A DNA stretch of 64,000 nucleotides from Spirochaetia bacterium. Its GTDB lineage: Bacteria; Spirochaetota; Spirochaetia; Sphaerochaetales; Sphaerochaetaceae. Below, piece by piece: positions 45,096 through 53,776 of the stretch (the stretch's first letter is position 1; every line of letters begins with the position of its first letter). Location of the stretch: assembly GCA_022482625.1 (NCBI GenBank), contig JAKVOU010000001.1:2404784-2468783 (forward strand), written 5' to 3'. Both the position numbers and the translations under genes were made by a program. The notes under the pieces were generated by a model. It was not told the DNA's origin. It ran no database searches and saw nothing but the letters and a program-made list of their open reading frames with translations.

Positions 45096-46118
45096 TTATT
45101 CCTTCCAATTTAAATTTTGCATCGTAAATGGTAAATATTTAAGATTTTCTGTTAATTTTATTTCATATTTTGCTGATTCGATTCCAGCCATTGTGTTTTC
45201 ACCTGTGATACGGGGAAAATATTCATTAATTGGATATAATTTAATATCTTCTAGTGAAAACCTTTCAGAATATTCATTTGTATATAAATCAATATAACCT
45301 ATTTTTAATAATAAATTTTCAAATTTAGCTTCTACTTCAGCATTTTCTTTAATTAAATTTCTTGTTTCTTGAATTATTTCTGGCAAAGATTTTCCTAGTT
45401 TACTAATTGTAACTATCACCAATGCAAGAAATAATTGTGGAGTATCGGATGAATCCAATTGTTCGATTGAACTGATTTGGATTTTTTTCTTTCCTTTTAT
45501 ATTTGTTTTTACTTCAATTGCAAATTTGTCAAATAAAAAATCTTTTGAACTATGATTTGGACCTTGCCATCCGTTTACTATAGAAGAAACGTCTAAGTCG
45601 AATGTAAATAATTTGTTTATGATAGTTAATTCCCCCCATAAACCTAATTGTTGTTCGAAAGATAATCTATTGGAGATATCAAAAGCAAAAAAATGTTGCC
45701 ATTCCTTTATACGACTTAGTAATAAAATAGAAAGATGATAACTGCTGGTTACATTGTCGCATTCTTTGAGGAATTTATATAAATCTTCAACAACATTCAA
45801 AAAAATACTTTCTACATCTTCGTTTTTACATATCATAGCAAGCCAAACATAATTTTTGTCGAAATTTTCAGCTGATATAGGCAAAATAGTCATGCCACTT
45901 GATTCTGACATTGTTCTTTGGTCTGAAAAAGTAGAAAAAGCTAATCCCTTTAGAATTCCAATAAAAATTGTAGGCTTTGACTGGGGGAAATTTATTCCAC
46001 ATCGAATTTCATAAAGTTTTCCTGTTTCTAAACGAATATGATAATATCCAGGTTCTTGTAACTTCTTTTGTTGTATTGAGTACCAACCCTGTATAATTTG
46101 TTCTCTAAAGCTATTCAT
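45096..46118 (-). CDS. PD-(D/E)XK motif protein (DUF4420-like), predicted nuclease
   Basis: 340 residues from ATG 46118, which lies inside the Z1 stop region and is preceded by GTGAGG; an earlier ATG at 46142 lacks a site. The catalytic pattern is visible: 'GLWGELTII' (Glu, about 159-167), 'SSKDFLFD' (Asp, about 191-198), 'IEVKTN' (Glu-x-Lys, about 201-206), then 'QISSIEQL'. Together these form a PD-(D/E)XK nuclease core. In this operon class it is the likely restriction nuclease. The DNA sequence cut is unknown. Confidence 0.88.
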   Translation of the reverse strand: MNSFREQIIQGWYSIQQKKLQEPGYYHIRLETGKLYEIRCGINFPQSKPTIFIGILKGLAFSTFSDQRTMSESSGMTILPISAENFDKNYVWLAMICKNEDVESIFLNVVEDLYKFLKECDNVTSSYHLSILLLSRIKEWQHFFAFDISNRLSFEQQLGLWGELTIINKLFTFDLDVSSIVNGWQGPNHSSKDFLFDKFAIEVKTNIKGKKKIQISSIEQLDSSDTPQLFLALVIVTISKLGKSLPEIIQETRNLIKENAEVEAKFENLLLKIGYIDLYTNEYSERFSLEDIKLYPINEYFPRITGENTMAGIESAKYEIKLTENLKYLPFTMQNLNWKE

Positions 46119-48990
46119 TAATTGTATTTTCCTCACTTTCATTTGTTTCAGTCAAAGAATGGATGTATTGCTCATAGAATATATGATTTACAGAATAGGT
46201 ATGTTTGTATTTATTAGGAGTACGGTAATTTGGCATTACAATGGCAAAACCAACGAGCTGAGGTTCATTGTTTCCGTCCATTGGTATAAATGGATAGATA
46301 AGCAGAAGACACTTGTTGATATCTTCATTATCATTTTGAGTTCTTATATATCGGGCTGCAGCACCGGAAATGCTTCCTGGTTTTCTTTCTTTTTGAATTT
46401 GCTGATCAATCTTTTTTGTATAAGCTTTTGCCTCGTCATATTCTTTTTTATTGAAATCAATAAATTCATCCCATGAGTTAGTTAAGACTTTAATACTTAA
46501 AGTATCTTCTTTAGGATTATCTAGGGTCCTTCTGCTGAATTTTATTCCAGGGAATAGATTTGTTTCTTTTCTTGTTTGATCAGCTACTCCGATAATGGCA
46601 ATGTTCCATAGATTTGTAAAGCCTGATTTCTCAGAATCTTTAAGAAACTTTAAAATCGCTAATGGATTAATTGCCACTGAGTTAGGGTGAAGTTGATAAT
46701 TTTTTAAAAATGTAGCAACCTTTTCTAAGGGTATGTTTCTCCAAAGGGCAGCATTCCACTTTCTAAAATCTCTACATGGATTAATTTCAGGGTTATTTGG
46801 TAATGTTTGGATAAATTGTTTTGTTATTTCCCAATTGTGATTTTGTTTTTCTTTATCAGAAGAGAACAAAATAGTCTGTATCATCTTTCCTTCAAAATCA
46901 ACTTCTAGGTTATAGGTATGTTTTGCTTTTGCAGTTGAAGTTGCTCTTAATTTACTATAATTTCTAACTTTAAGTCCATATTCTTTTGGAGTACCTTTTC
47001 CTGTAGCATCAAATAGAATAGCAAATTCCTCCTGAAGTTCTTGTGTTGCATCTGTAATCTTGCAATAAGAGTCTATCAAATCATTTGTAGTATATATCCG
47101 ACATAAATCAAGATATTGTGGCCTATAACCAAACCATCTTCCCATTTGCATGAGGGTATCAAAAGTGTTAGAAGTCCTAATGAAATAACTTATAGTAAGC
47201 CCCTCTAGAGTAAGACCCCTTGAAAATTTATCACCACCTAGTGCAATTACTTTTAAGCCCCTATCTTTTTCCTTTTCATAATCCAATACATCGGAGGAAT
47301 TTCCATTTAACAACTTGGGATTTGCAATGTTTCCCATTACAAGAGGAAGATTTTGTTGTATCTGTTTCCAAGATGCTATAGAAGAAGTTTCGGCACCTAG
47401 TTCTTGATTGTATTGTATCCAGTTTTTAACAAAGTCTTCTTCCCATATTGTTTGTAATCTGTTTAATAATTCAATAAGTCCATCGCCATCATTGTTAATT
47501 AGCCTAATTTTACAATAGTTATCGAAATTAGAAACAACGGTTAATATTTCTTTTTGTACTTTTTGATATCTTGAAACATGGATAAGCATTGAACAATGTT
47601 TGTTTCCCTGTCCACGAAGATATCTCTGAGTACAAACAAGATAAAAAGATAAAATAGCATCTTCCAAGGACTTAGGTAGGCCAGAAACTGTATTTTGCTT
47701 ATTTGGAACCCAATCTGATTTATGTCCTAAAGGTAGCCAATCTTTTTTTTGATATTCTAGTGATCCTCTGGGGACATTTAAAGTATATGTATCATTTATG
47801 TTGCGTACAATAGGTGCTATTAAAGAATTGTTACGTTCTCCGGTTCTTTCATTATGAGTTCCTAAAAGTTTTTCGGGGCCAAAATAAACATCATTATGTT
47901 CTAATGGAACAATAAATGACTGTGGGAACAAATCTGGACCTTCTTTTTTGGTTGTTCCCTTTTCGTGAATAAAAATATTTGCAAATGGTGTTGCTGTGTA
48001 ACCAACATAAGCCGATTTAGTAAAGAAGTAGAGTAGCTGCCTAATTAATGAATTAATTCTTTTAGGATTATATTCTGAATTTGGTTCTCCTTCTTCATCA
48101 ATTGCACCTTCTCCCGTATCAACAGAAGCACTGTCAGATTCATCATCAATCATTAATAGAGGAGAATCTGAACAAACAGGGCGGTTTGTATCTTTTTCGC
48201 AATCGGTAATATAATTTCTTTTTAGCCATTTAAGTAAACTACCTAACACAGATACATTCTTTTTTACTACTAAAAGTAATGGTTGGTGAGAAGCTATGCC
48301 CATATTTTTTGCAATTTTTCGATTAAAATCGCCATGGTCTCCACGAATAGTTACATATTGAGGAGTATGGTCACGATCTACAGGATTTTCTTTTCCAACA
48401 CCTATCACTTTTATAGTATCGTCTGTATCAAAACCATCTGTAGAGTAACCTAAAAAACCTTCTTCAAGGCGAATTTGTGTCTGTTCCCGTAAGCTGTTTG
48501 TCAATCCTGCTAAAACAATGATTACACGATAGCCAACATCTGCTGCTTTACAAATCAGTCCAATATAATTTGCAGTTTTGCCAGATTGGACATTGCCTAC
48601 TACAAGGCCTCTTCTATTCCAGCAATCAGGGCGAGAAGGATTTTCTAGGAGAGAAAGAATTTCTGATGTTGATTTGTCAATTGACGTGATGTCTGTTGGT
48701 CTCAGAGAACGACCTAAGTATTTTTTATATCTTTCCCAAAGCGCCAAATTGGAAGGAATTTCCCAATCAACATGGTCGGTGTTATCCTTGAATATCATTT
48801 CTTTTCTCGACCATATTCCTGCAACTTTAATTAACTCACTGGTTACGTTACTACGATTGTCAGTTGGCGTAAAAAACGCATTAAAATAATCTATCCATTT
48901 TTGGATGTCTCCTATCGATGGGTCATTGGCTAATTCTTTTTGATATAAAATTTCAATGCTCTGACAAATTTTCGTCTCATTTTCAGTCAT
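46111..48990 (-). CDS. Z1-domain helicase-like ATPase
   Basis: 959 residues from ATG 48990 (GAGG 6 nt upstream, overlapping the GHKL stop by 8 bp). Superfamily 2-like motifs in order: P-loop 'GNVQSGKTANYIGL' (about 132-145), 'MIDDESDSAS' (Walker B-like, about 280-289), 'VGYTATPFANI' (about 329-339), 'GGDKFSRGLTLEG' (about 585-597) and 'QMGRWFGYR' (about 615-623, arginine finger motif). The Z1 domain lies in the middle and C-terminal half. It probably translocates or remodels DNA for the nuclease encoded next to it. Confidence 0.92.
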   Translation of the reverse strand: MTENETKICQSIEILYQKELANDPSIGDIQKWIDYFNAFFTPTDNRSNVTSELIKVAGIWSRKEMIFKDNTDHVDWEIPSNLALWERYKKYLGRSLRPTDITSIDKSTSEILSLLENPSRPDCWNRRGLVVGNVQSGKTANYIGLICKAADVGYRVIIVLAGLTNSLREQTQIRLEEGFLGYSTDGFDTDDTIKVIGVGKENPVDRDHTPQYVTIRGDHGDFNRKIAKNMGIASHQPLLLVVKKNVSVLGSLLKWLKRNYITDCEKDTNRPVCSDSPLLMIDDESDSASVDTGEGAIDEEGEPNSEYNPKRINSLIRQLLYFFTKSAYVGYTATPFANIFIHEKGTTKKEGPDLFPQSFIVPLEHNDVYFGPEKLLGTHNERTGERNNSLIAPIVRNINDTYTLNVPRGSLEYQKKDWLPLGHKSDWVPNKQNTVSGLPKSLEDAILSFYLVCTQRYLRGQGNKHCSMLIHVSRYQKVQKEILTVVSNFDNYCKIRLINNDGDGLIELLNRLQTIWEEDFVKNWIQYNQELGAETSSIASWKQIQQNLPLVMGNIANPKLLNGNSSDVLDYEKEKDRGLKVIALGGDKFSRGLTLEGLTISYFIRTSNTFDTLMQMGRWFGYRPQYLDLCRIYTTNDLIDSYCKITDATQELQEEFAILFDATGKGTPKEYGLKVRNYSKLRATSTAKAKHTYNLEVDFEGKMIQTILFSSDKEKQNHNWEITKQFIQTLPNNPEINPCRDFRKWNAALWRNIPLEKVATFLKNYQLHPNSVAINPLAILKFLKDSEKSGFTNLWNIAIIGVADQTRKETNLFPGIKFSRRTLDNPKEDTLSIKVLTNSWDEFIDFNKKEYDEAKAYTKKIDQQIQKERKPGSISGAAARYIRTQNDNEDINKCLLLIYPFIPMDGNNEPQLVGFAIVMPNYRTPNKYKHTYSVNHIFYEQYIHSLTETNESEENTINE

Positions 48991-50488
48991 TGTTTTCCTC
49001 ACCTTGTTTAAATAAAGCAATTGCCTTTTCTATCTGGTCTGGGTAATCATAAAGTAATTCAAATTGAGAAAGTTTTTTTGCTGCTTCAACAATATCACAA
49101 TTGTTGTTTTTCATCCAAACTTTTAGCAAATCTACAATTGCTGAGATTTTTTCATCTTTTTGCTTGTCGAAAATGGTAGTAGAAATACCATTATTCTTTT
49201 CTGATTCACTAATCATTATTTGTCGTACAGGAACGGAAAATTCAATAACTTGTAAAAGTTGTTTTACTACTTCTTTATCAGGATTTGACAATTTAGCAAA
49301 ACAATTTTTTATAAAGGGGCTTTCATTATTAATGAAATAAGAATTATTCCTTTTTATCCAAGGGTTATAGTCCTTTACAGAAACAGTATCATCATTCTTA
49401 CTATATTTGCCACGGTGTAAATATGTCTTTTTTGCTTGTTCTCGTATATCTGTTCCAATTTTCTCTAAAGTAAAGGTGCAATCCTCAGGTGGAAATGCCA
49501 TAGATTTCTTTACATCAATTTTCCAAGCAAAATCATCAGAAGTTTTTATATCTAATTGAATTCTTGCTAATGAATAGGCTTCTTCTTGAATCCAACGAGG
49601 ATTTCCTAAACCTAACCAACTCCCAGCAACAAGGAGTCGTCTATTGCGATAGATATAAAATCCTTCCTGAGAAATCCATCCTTTCTCTCCACCCATTATT
49701 TGATAGAGTTCTGGGGTTGCCACATTTTCATGAGGAGGTAAAATGCAACCTCTTACAAGGACTTTTTTACCAATTCCGATTTTTTCTTCTGGAAAATATC
49801 GTGCTGCAGGATTCTGTCTAGGAAAAGGTGACCAAGGCGATACTGAATTACCGTGTACTGTTAGTTTAAAATTATGGTCTTCAAGGAATCTATGAAAAAC
49901 CATTGCAAGATGAGATTTTACAGAATTTTCTTTTTTCATAAACGTGTCATAGGTTGTGCTTTTGGTAATGATTTTATCAAGATTTTCCCATATTACTATT
50001 GTTCCTGATTCTTTTCCTTTTAATTTTACTAGGCAACTATCGACAAGGGGAGTCGTTCCTTCAAAAATAAATAATTCCTTGCTATTCTTTAAAGATTCTA
50101 GGTCCCAGCGAAAACAATGAGTTTTTCCGTTTTTCTTTGAAACGACAGACAGAATTTTACATTGTGAGAATGAAGCTAATTTTAACCCAAGCCCAAATCG
50201 TCCTAAGTCATTTGGATTACGTAGTGCCGTTATTTCCTTTTGTGAAAAATTCAAAGCACTAATTAACTCTTCTGCATCCATTCCATTTCCATCATCAAGT
50301 ATTTGGACGGAAGGTTCAAAGCCATTGTTTCTTCCCCAAACGAAAGAAACATCGATGTTTTTTGCATTTGCAGCGATACTGTTATCAATTAGATCTGCAA
50401 TTGCCGTCTCAAGAGAATATCCGATTCCTCGTAATGCATAGAGCATAAAAGACAAAGGTGGAATAATTTCTATTTTTTGTTCATTCAC
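48983..50488 (-). CDS. GHKL-family ATPase (HSP90/MutL/MORC-like)
   Basis: About 501 residues. The start is uncertain: GTG 50488 is preferred because AGGAG lies 9 nt upstream and it repeats the 8-bp start/stop overlap of the neighbours; TTG 50512 also has AGGA. GHKL motifs: 'ETAIADLIDNSIAA' (N box, about 27-40), 'DDGNGMDAEEL' (G1, about 65-75) and 'GRFGLGLKLASF' (G2, about 96-107). The remainder is a transducer-like and family-specific domain. MORC/MutL-like ATPases with Z1 proteins are a known hallmark of predicted restriction systems; ATP-driven dimer clamping on DNA is the likely role. Confidence 0.9.
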   Translation of the reverse strand: MNEQKIEIIPPLSFMLYALRGIGYSLETAIADLIDNSIAANAKNIDVSFVWGRNNGFEPSVQILDDGNGMDAEELISALNFSQKEITALRNPNDLGRFGLGLKLASFSQCKILSVVSKKNGKTHCFRWDLESLKNSKELFIFEGTTPLVDSCLVKLKGKESGTIVIWENLDKIITKSTTYDTFMKKENSVKSHLAMVFHRFLEDHNFKLTVHGNSVSPWSPFPRQNPAARYFPEEKIGIGKKVLVRGCILPPHENVATPELYQIMGGEKGWISQEGFYIYRNRRLLVAGSWLGLGNPRWIQEEAYSLARIQLDIKTSDDFAWKIDVKKSMAFPPEDCTFTLEKIGTDIREQAKKTYLHRGKYSKNDDTVSVKDYNPWIKRNNSYFINNESPFIKNCFAKLSNPDKEVVKQLLQVIEFSVPVRQIMISESEKNNGISTTIFDKQKDEKISAIVDLLKVWMKNNNCDIVEAAKKLSQFELLYDYPDQIEKAIALFKQGEENND

Positions 50489-52454
50489 GCTTTTCATCTC
50501 CTGACCAATCAATAAAATATCCTATTAACTTATGATTTACACCCATTTTATTCTCTACTTTTTGTTGTATTTGACGAATTCGTTCCCGTGTTACATTAAA
50601 TGTTTGTCCTATTTCTTCAAGTGTTTCTTCTTTAGTAGTATCAAGTCCATATCGTAAATTAACAATGTTTCTTTTGTCATACACCGCAAGGAGTTTTTTT
50701 TCAATTGTATGCAATATGTTTTTATCCAAATCTGAGATGATTTGTCTTTCCATTTTCCTATTGTCAGATAACTTGTCTGGTGCAATATCCTCATAAGAAA
50801 TAAAGTCAGAGTAATATAAACTAAGTAATTGAGAGGCTATGGGCGATAATGAATGTTTTTTGCAAAATTTAGATGCTGCTAGGTCAATTGTTTTTTTTGT
50901 CGGATTTTTATTTTTCAAATATTTTTTGAATTGATATAATAGAATACCAAAATGTACGGGAAAACTTACTGTTTGGGAATCATTATAGTTATTTTCATCT
51001 AAGGCTCTTCTTTGTACTTGGTCAATCCAGATAATTGCATAGGTCGCAAAACTTGCATTATTATTTAAATCAAATTTTTCTATTGCACGGTATAATCCTT
51101 GGATACCTATTTGAAATAAATCATCCCTATATGTGGAAGCATAACTAGATGTGCGCCAGTAAACTAAATGAATGTTAATCATCATAATTAATTCATCTGT
51201 TTCTTGAAGTTTTTGTATCAGTTGATGTATTTGCATAAATATTTCTTTATTATGGAAATCTGATGACTCTATGAGTACTTCCCAGAATAAAGCAGTAGGA
51301 CCTCCATTTTTAAAGGAAGAAAAGGTTTCTTGTTTGTCTATGAAAATTTCCAAAGCCTTTTTGTCAAAATTTAACGAATTAATGAAAAAGGATGATACCT
51401 TAAAATTTGAGCCAATATTATTTCCTTTTGAAATAGATAATAATATGAAAGAAATTTTTTCTTTTACAGCTAACCATACACAGTCATTTGTTTCTACATA
51501 ATCGAGCAATTGGGAACGAATCTTTTTCCTATCATTGAAAAGTTTTTCGGTGACCCTTTTTTTATCTTTGTTTATAGTTAGGTTATATCCTTTCTTTTGT
51601 AATTTTTTATGAATTTGATTAATACAAATGTACATGGGTTGTGTATCAATTGTTTTTGAATCGATGCTTTCTTGAATAAAATTCTCTTCATTGTTTGTAA
51701 GAAATAACTGTCTATTTTCGCGGGACTTATTTTTTACTTCTTCTTCAAGAATTGTATCATGTAAATCTTCATATAAAAAATCTGAGCTATTTGGGTTCCA
51801 CTTTGATATAATTTTTTCAAGTGTATCATCATGTGGGATTCCCATTTCATATAAAATCATTAATGTTTTATAACAATTTTCTTGACTGCAATTTTGCATG
51901 ATTGCAAAATCTTTTGAAGATACAAAACCTTTTCTTAATCCTTTTCTAAGTATTGTAACTATTTCTTTAGGATAACCCAATTGCGGTAGTTCAAGTTCTT
52001 CAAAATTCCAGTCAATTTCTAAATTATCAAAATTTACAGGGATGTCACAAGAAAGGGTTTTATTTTCTTCGACCAATTGGGAAATAAGGTCTGCATCCTG
52101 CTTTTTTATTATTGGCTCTTCTTCTGGTTCAAAATCAAAGGGTAAATCATTTGCATCATTATTGGTGTTTTGGAGCGGGGTAGAAAGAAGTGCTGCCTTG
52201 ACAAGAGGTGAAAAAGCATAATCACAAGCAGTTTTTCCTTCTTGGTTTAAAATATTGATGTCAGCACCATGATTCAATAAATATGCACAAACCTGTGCAT
52301 CGTCAGTCATAGCGGCTACCATTAAAGGTGTCATACCCCTTTTGTTTTTCTGATTTATATCTATATCACTATTTTCAATGACTTCTTGGATTTTTTCTAG
52401 GTCTTTATGCCTGATTGCAATAAATAAAAAGGGAGACCAAGAAGAATTATTCAC
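50481..52454 (-). CDS. Ankyrin-repeat / sigma-70-like fusion protein
   Basis: 657 residues. Residues about 5-90 form two to three ankyrin repeats ('GMTPLMVAAMTDDAQVCAYL', 'NHGADINILNQEGKTA'). An acidic linker leads to about 163-208, which resembles sigma region 1.1 ('LRKGLRKGFVSSKDF', 'MILYEMGIP'). About 421-485 is sigma region 2 ('DLFQIGIQGLYRAIEKFD', 'SFATYAIIWIDQVQRRA'), then 'VSFPVHFG' as in region 3.0, and about 575-637 is region 4 ('NLRYGLDTTKEETLEEIG', 'VTRERIRQIQQKV'). It overlaps both neighbours by 8 bp. It probably directs RNA polymerase, with the ankyrin part sensing a partner protein. Confidence 0.9.
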   Translation of the reverse strand: MNNSSWSPFLFIAIRHKDLEKIQEVIENSDIDINQKNKRGMTPLMVAAMTDDAQVCAYLLNHGADINILNQEGKTACDYAFSPLVKAALLSTPLQNTNNDANDLPFDFEPEEEPIIKKQDADLISQLVEENKTLSCDIPVNFDNLEIDWNFEELELPQLGYPKEIVTILRKGLRKGFVSSKDFAIMQNCSQENCYKTLMILYEMGIPHDDTLEKIISKWNPNSSDFLYEDLHDTILEEEVKNKSRENRQLFLTNNEENFIQESIDSKTIDTQPMYICINQIHKKLQKKGYNLTINKDKKRVTEKLFNDRKKIRSQLLDYVETNDCVWLAVKEKISFILLSISKGNNIGSNFKVSSFFINSLNFDKKALEIFIDKQETFSSFKNGGPTALFWEVLIESSDFHNKEIFMQIHQLIQKLQETDELIMMINIHLVYWRTSSYASTYRDDLFQIGIQGLYRAIEKFDLNNNASFATYAIIWIDQVQRRALDENNYNDSQTVSFPVHFGILLYQFKKYLKNKNPTKKTIDLAASKFCKKHSLSPIASQLLSLYYSDFISYEDIAPDKLSDNRKMERQIISDLDKNILHTIEKKLLAVYDKRNIVNLRYGLDTTKEETLEEIGQTFNVTRERIRQIQQKVENKMGVNHKLIGYFIDWSGDEKRE

Positions 52455-53686
52455 CTATTTTCTCTCTCTTATTTGAAGTAATAATTGCTTGTATCTTTGT
52501 TGCTGTTTCCTGAATGGCAGGAATAACTACGCTATTTCCTAACTGTCTGTAAGAGCAACCAATACCTTCTTTCATTATAAAACATTTAGGATCATATCCC
52601 ATTAATTGCATGATTTCTGTTAACAACAATTTGCGAGGAGTAACATTTTTGCCTAAATTTACAAGACAATCTGCCCCATCTTTATAATAACGTGCAGAGA
52701 TTGTCCATGCTTTTTGTCCTTCTGGGATAGGATAGGGTAAAAGACAATACCCAAAACCATTATTTCTTGTTTTGTGTTTTTGCTTATGGTTTTGTAAAGC
52801 TTTCCAAGTGCCTAAAGACAATTGTTTGTCTTGGCATGTCAAGTCAATAATATCTCGTAATTGGGGTACTTCATATTTTTGGTTGTTTGGTACTATAGGT
52901 ATTGAGAATTCACTTAAAGCTATTTGTTTTGGATCCCATCCGACGAAAAAAAACTCTTTTCCTTTGCTGGGGAACCCAAGCAGAAGCATCGACTACTGTA
53001 ATGGAGTACAGATAACCAAGTTCTTCAAAAGAGTCTTTGATTACTTGGATTGTTTTACCATTATTATGGGATAAAATGTTTTTTACATTTTCAAGCATAA
53101 ACATTTTCGGTCTTTTTTCTGCTAAGATACGTTTGATTTCAAAAAAGAGCGTTCCTTGTGTTGGGTCATCAAAGCCATGAGGCCTATGCATAGATTCTTT
53201 TTTTGATACACCGGCAATAGAAAAGGGTTGGCAAGGAAAACCTCCGCAAAGGACATCATGATTAGGGATTTCTCTTGCTGGAATATTTCGAATGTTTCCA
53301 TATGGAATAATTCCATAATTATCATTATAAGTTTTTTTTGCTTTTTCATCCCATTCTGAAGAAAATACACAACGACCTCCGACATTCTGAAAGGCTTGAC
53401 GAAAGCCCCCTATACCAGCAAAAAGATCTATAAATGTAAATGCATTGTGTTTGTTTAAAGGATAAGGTACTGGTTCTTTTTCATAATCAATTGATTGAAT
53501 AATTATTTTAATTTCTTGCCATAATTTTTGAGAAATTAAGGGTGGCTTTATAGAACGTAAATGAAGAGCACTTGATACAATCGCAGGAAGTTCTGGAAGT
53601 ATTTCATCTTTTATATCGCATTTATTTTTTATTGTTGTAACAATTTCATCAAATTTCATTTTATTTGTTATTTTAGTATAATACAA
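52447..53686 (-). pseudogene. DNA cytosine-5 methyltransferase, frameshifted at an 8-base homopolymer
   Basis: The first frame (53686-52910) has motif I 'FIDLFAGIGGFRQAF' (about 85-99), catalytic motif IV 'GGFPCQPFS' (about 148-156), 'MLENVKN' and motif VIII 'PQQRKRVFF'. It leaves frame in eight A (52946-52953; T on the coding strand). The second frame supplies 'VGWDPKQ', motif IX 'LTEIMQLMGYDP' and motif X 'RQLGNSVVIPAI' and ends at 52447. Seven bases would give an intact 412-residue enzyme. TTG 53686 is the likely start, with GAGG 5 nt upstream. It should protect host DNA from the linked nuclease. Phase variation, decay and sequencing error are all possible. Confidence 0.9.
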
Positions 53687-53711
53687 AGTTACCTCATTAT
53701 AACTGATATTT

Positions 53712-53769
53712 TCTTTCTAAGAAAGATACATTGACTAAATTATGTCAATCTTGAGAATTCTTTAGAATT
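53712..53769. promoter_or_regulatory. Three stacked inverted repeats upstream of the defence operon
   Basis: TCTTTC-N3-GAAAGA (53712-53726), TTGAC-N8-GTCAA (53731-53748) and AATTCT-N2-AGAATT (53756-53769) fill most of the 90-bp gap before the methyltransferase. Such clustering suggests control by one or more dimeric regulators. A TATAAT at 53696-53701 abuts the ribosome site and is too close to be a normal -10. Confidence 0.5.
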
Positions 53770-53776
53770 ATCTTGT

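Noticed and set aside
53696-53701. TATAAT as -10 box of the defence operon
   Set aside because: It directly abuts the GAGG ribosome site; a start 7 bases downstream would remove that site.
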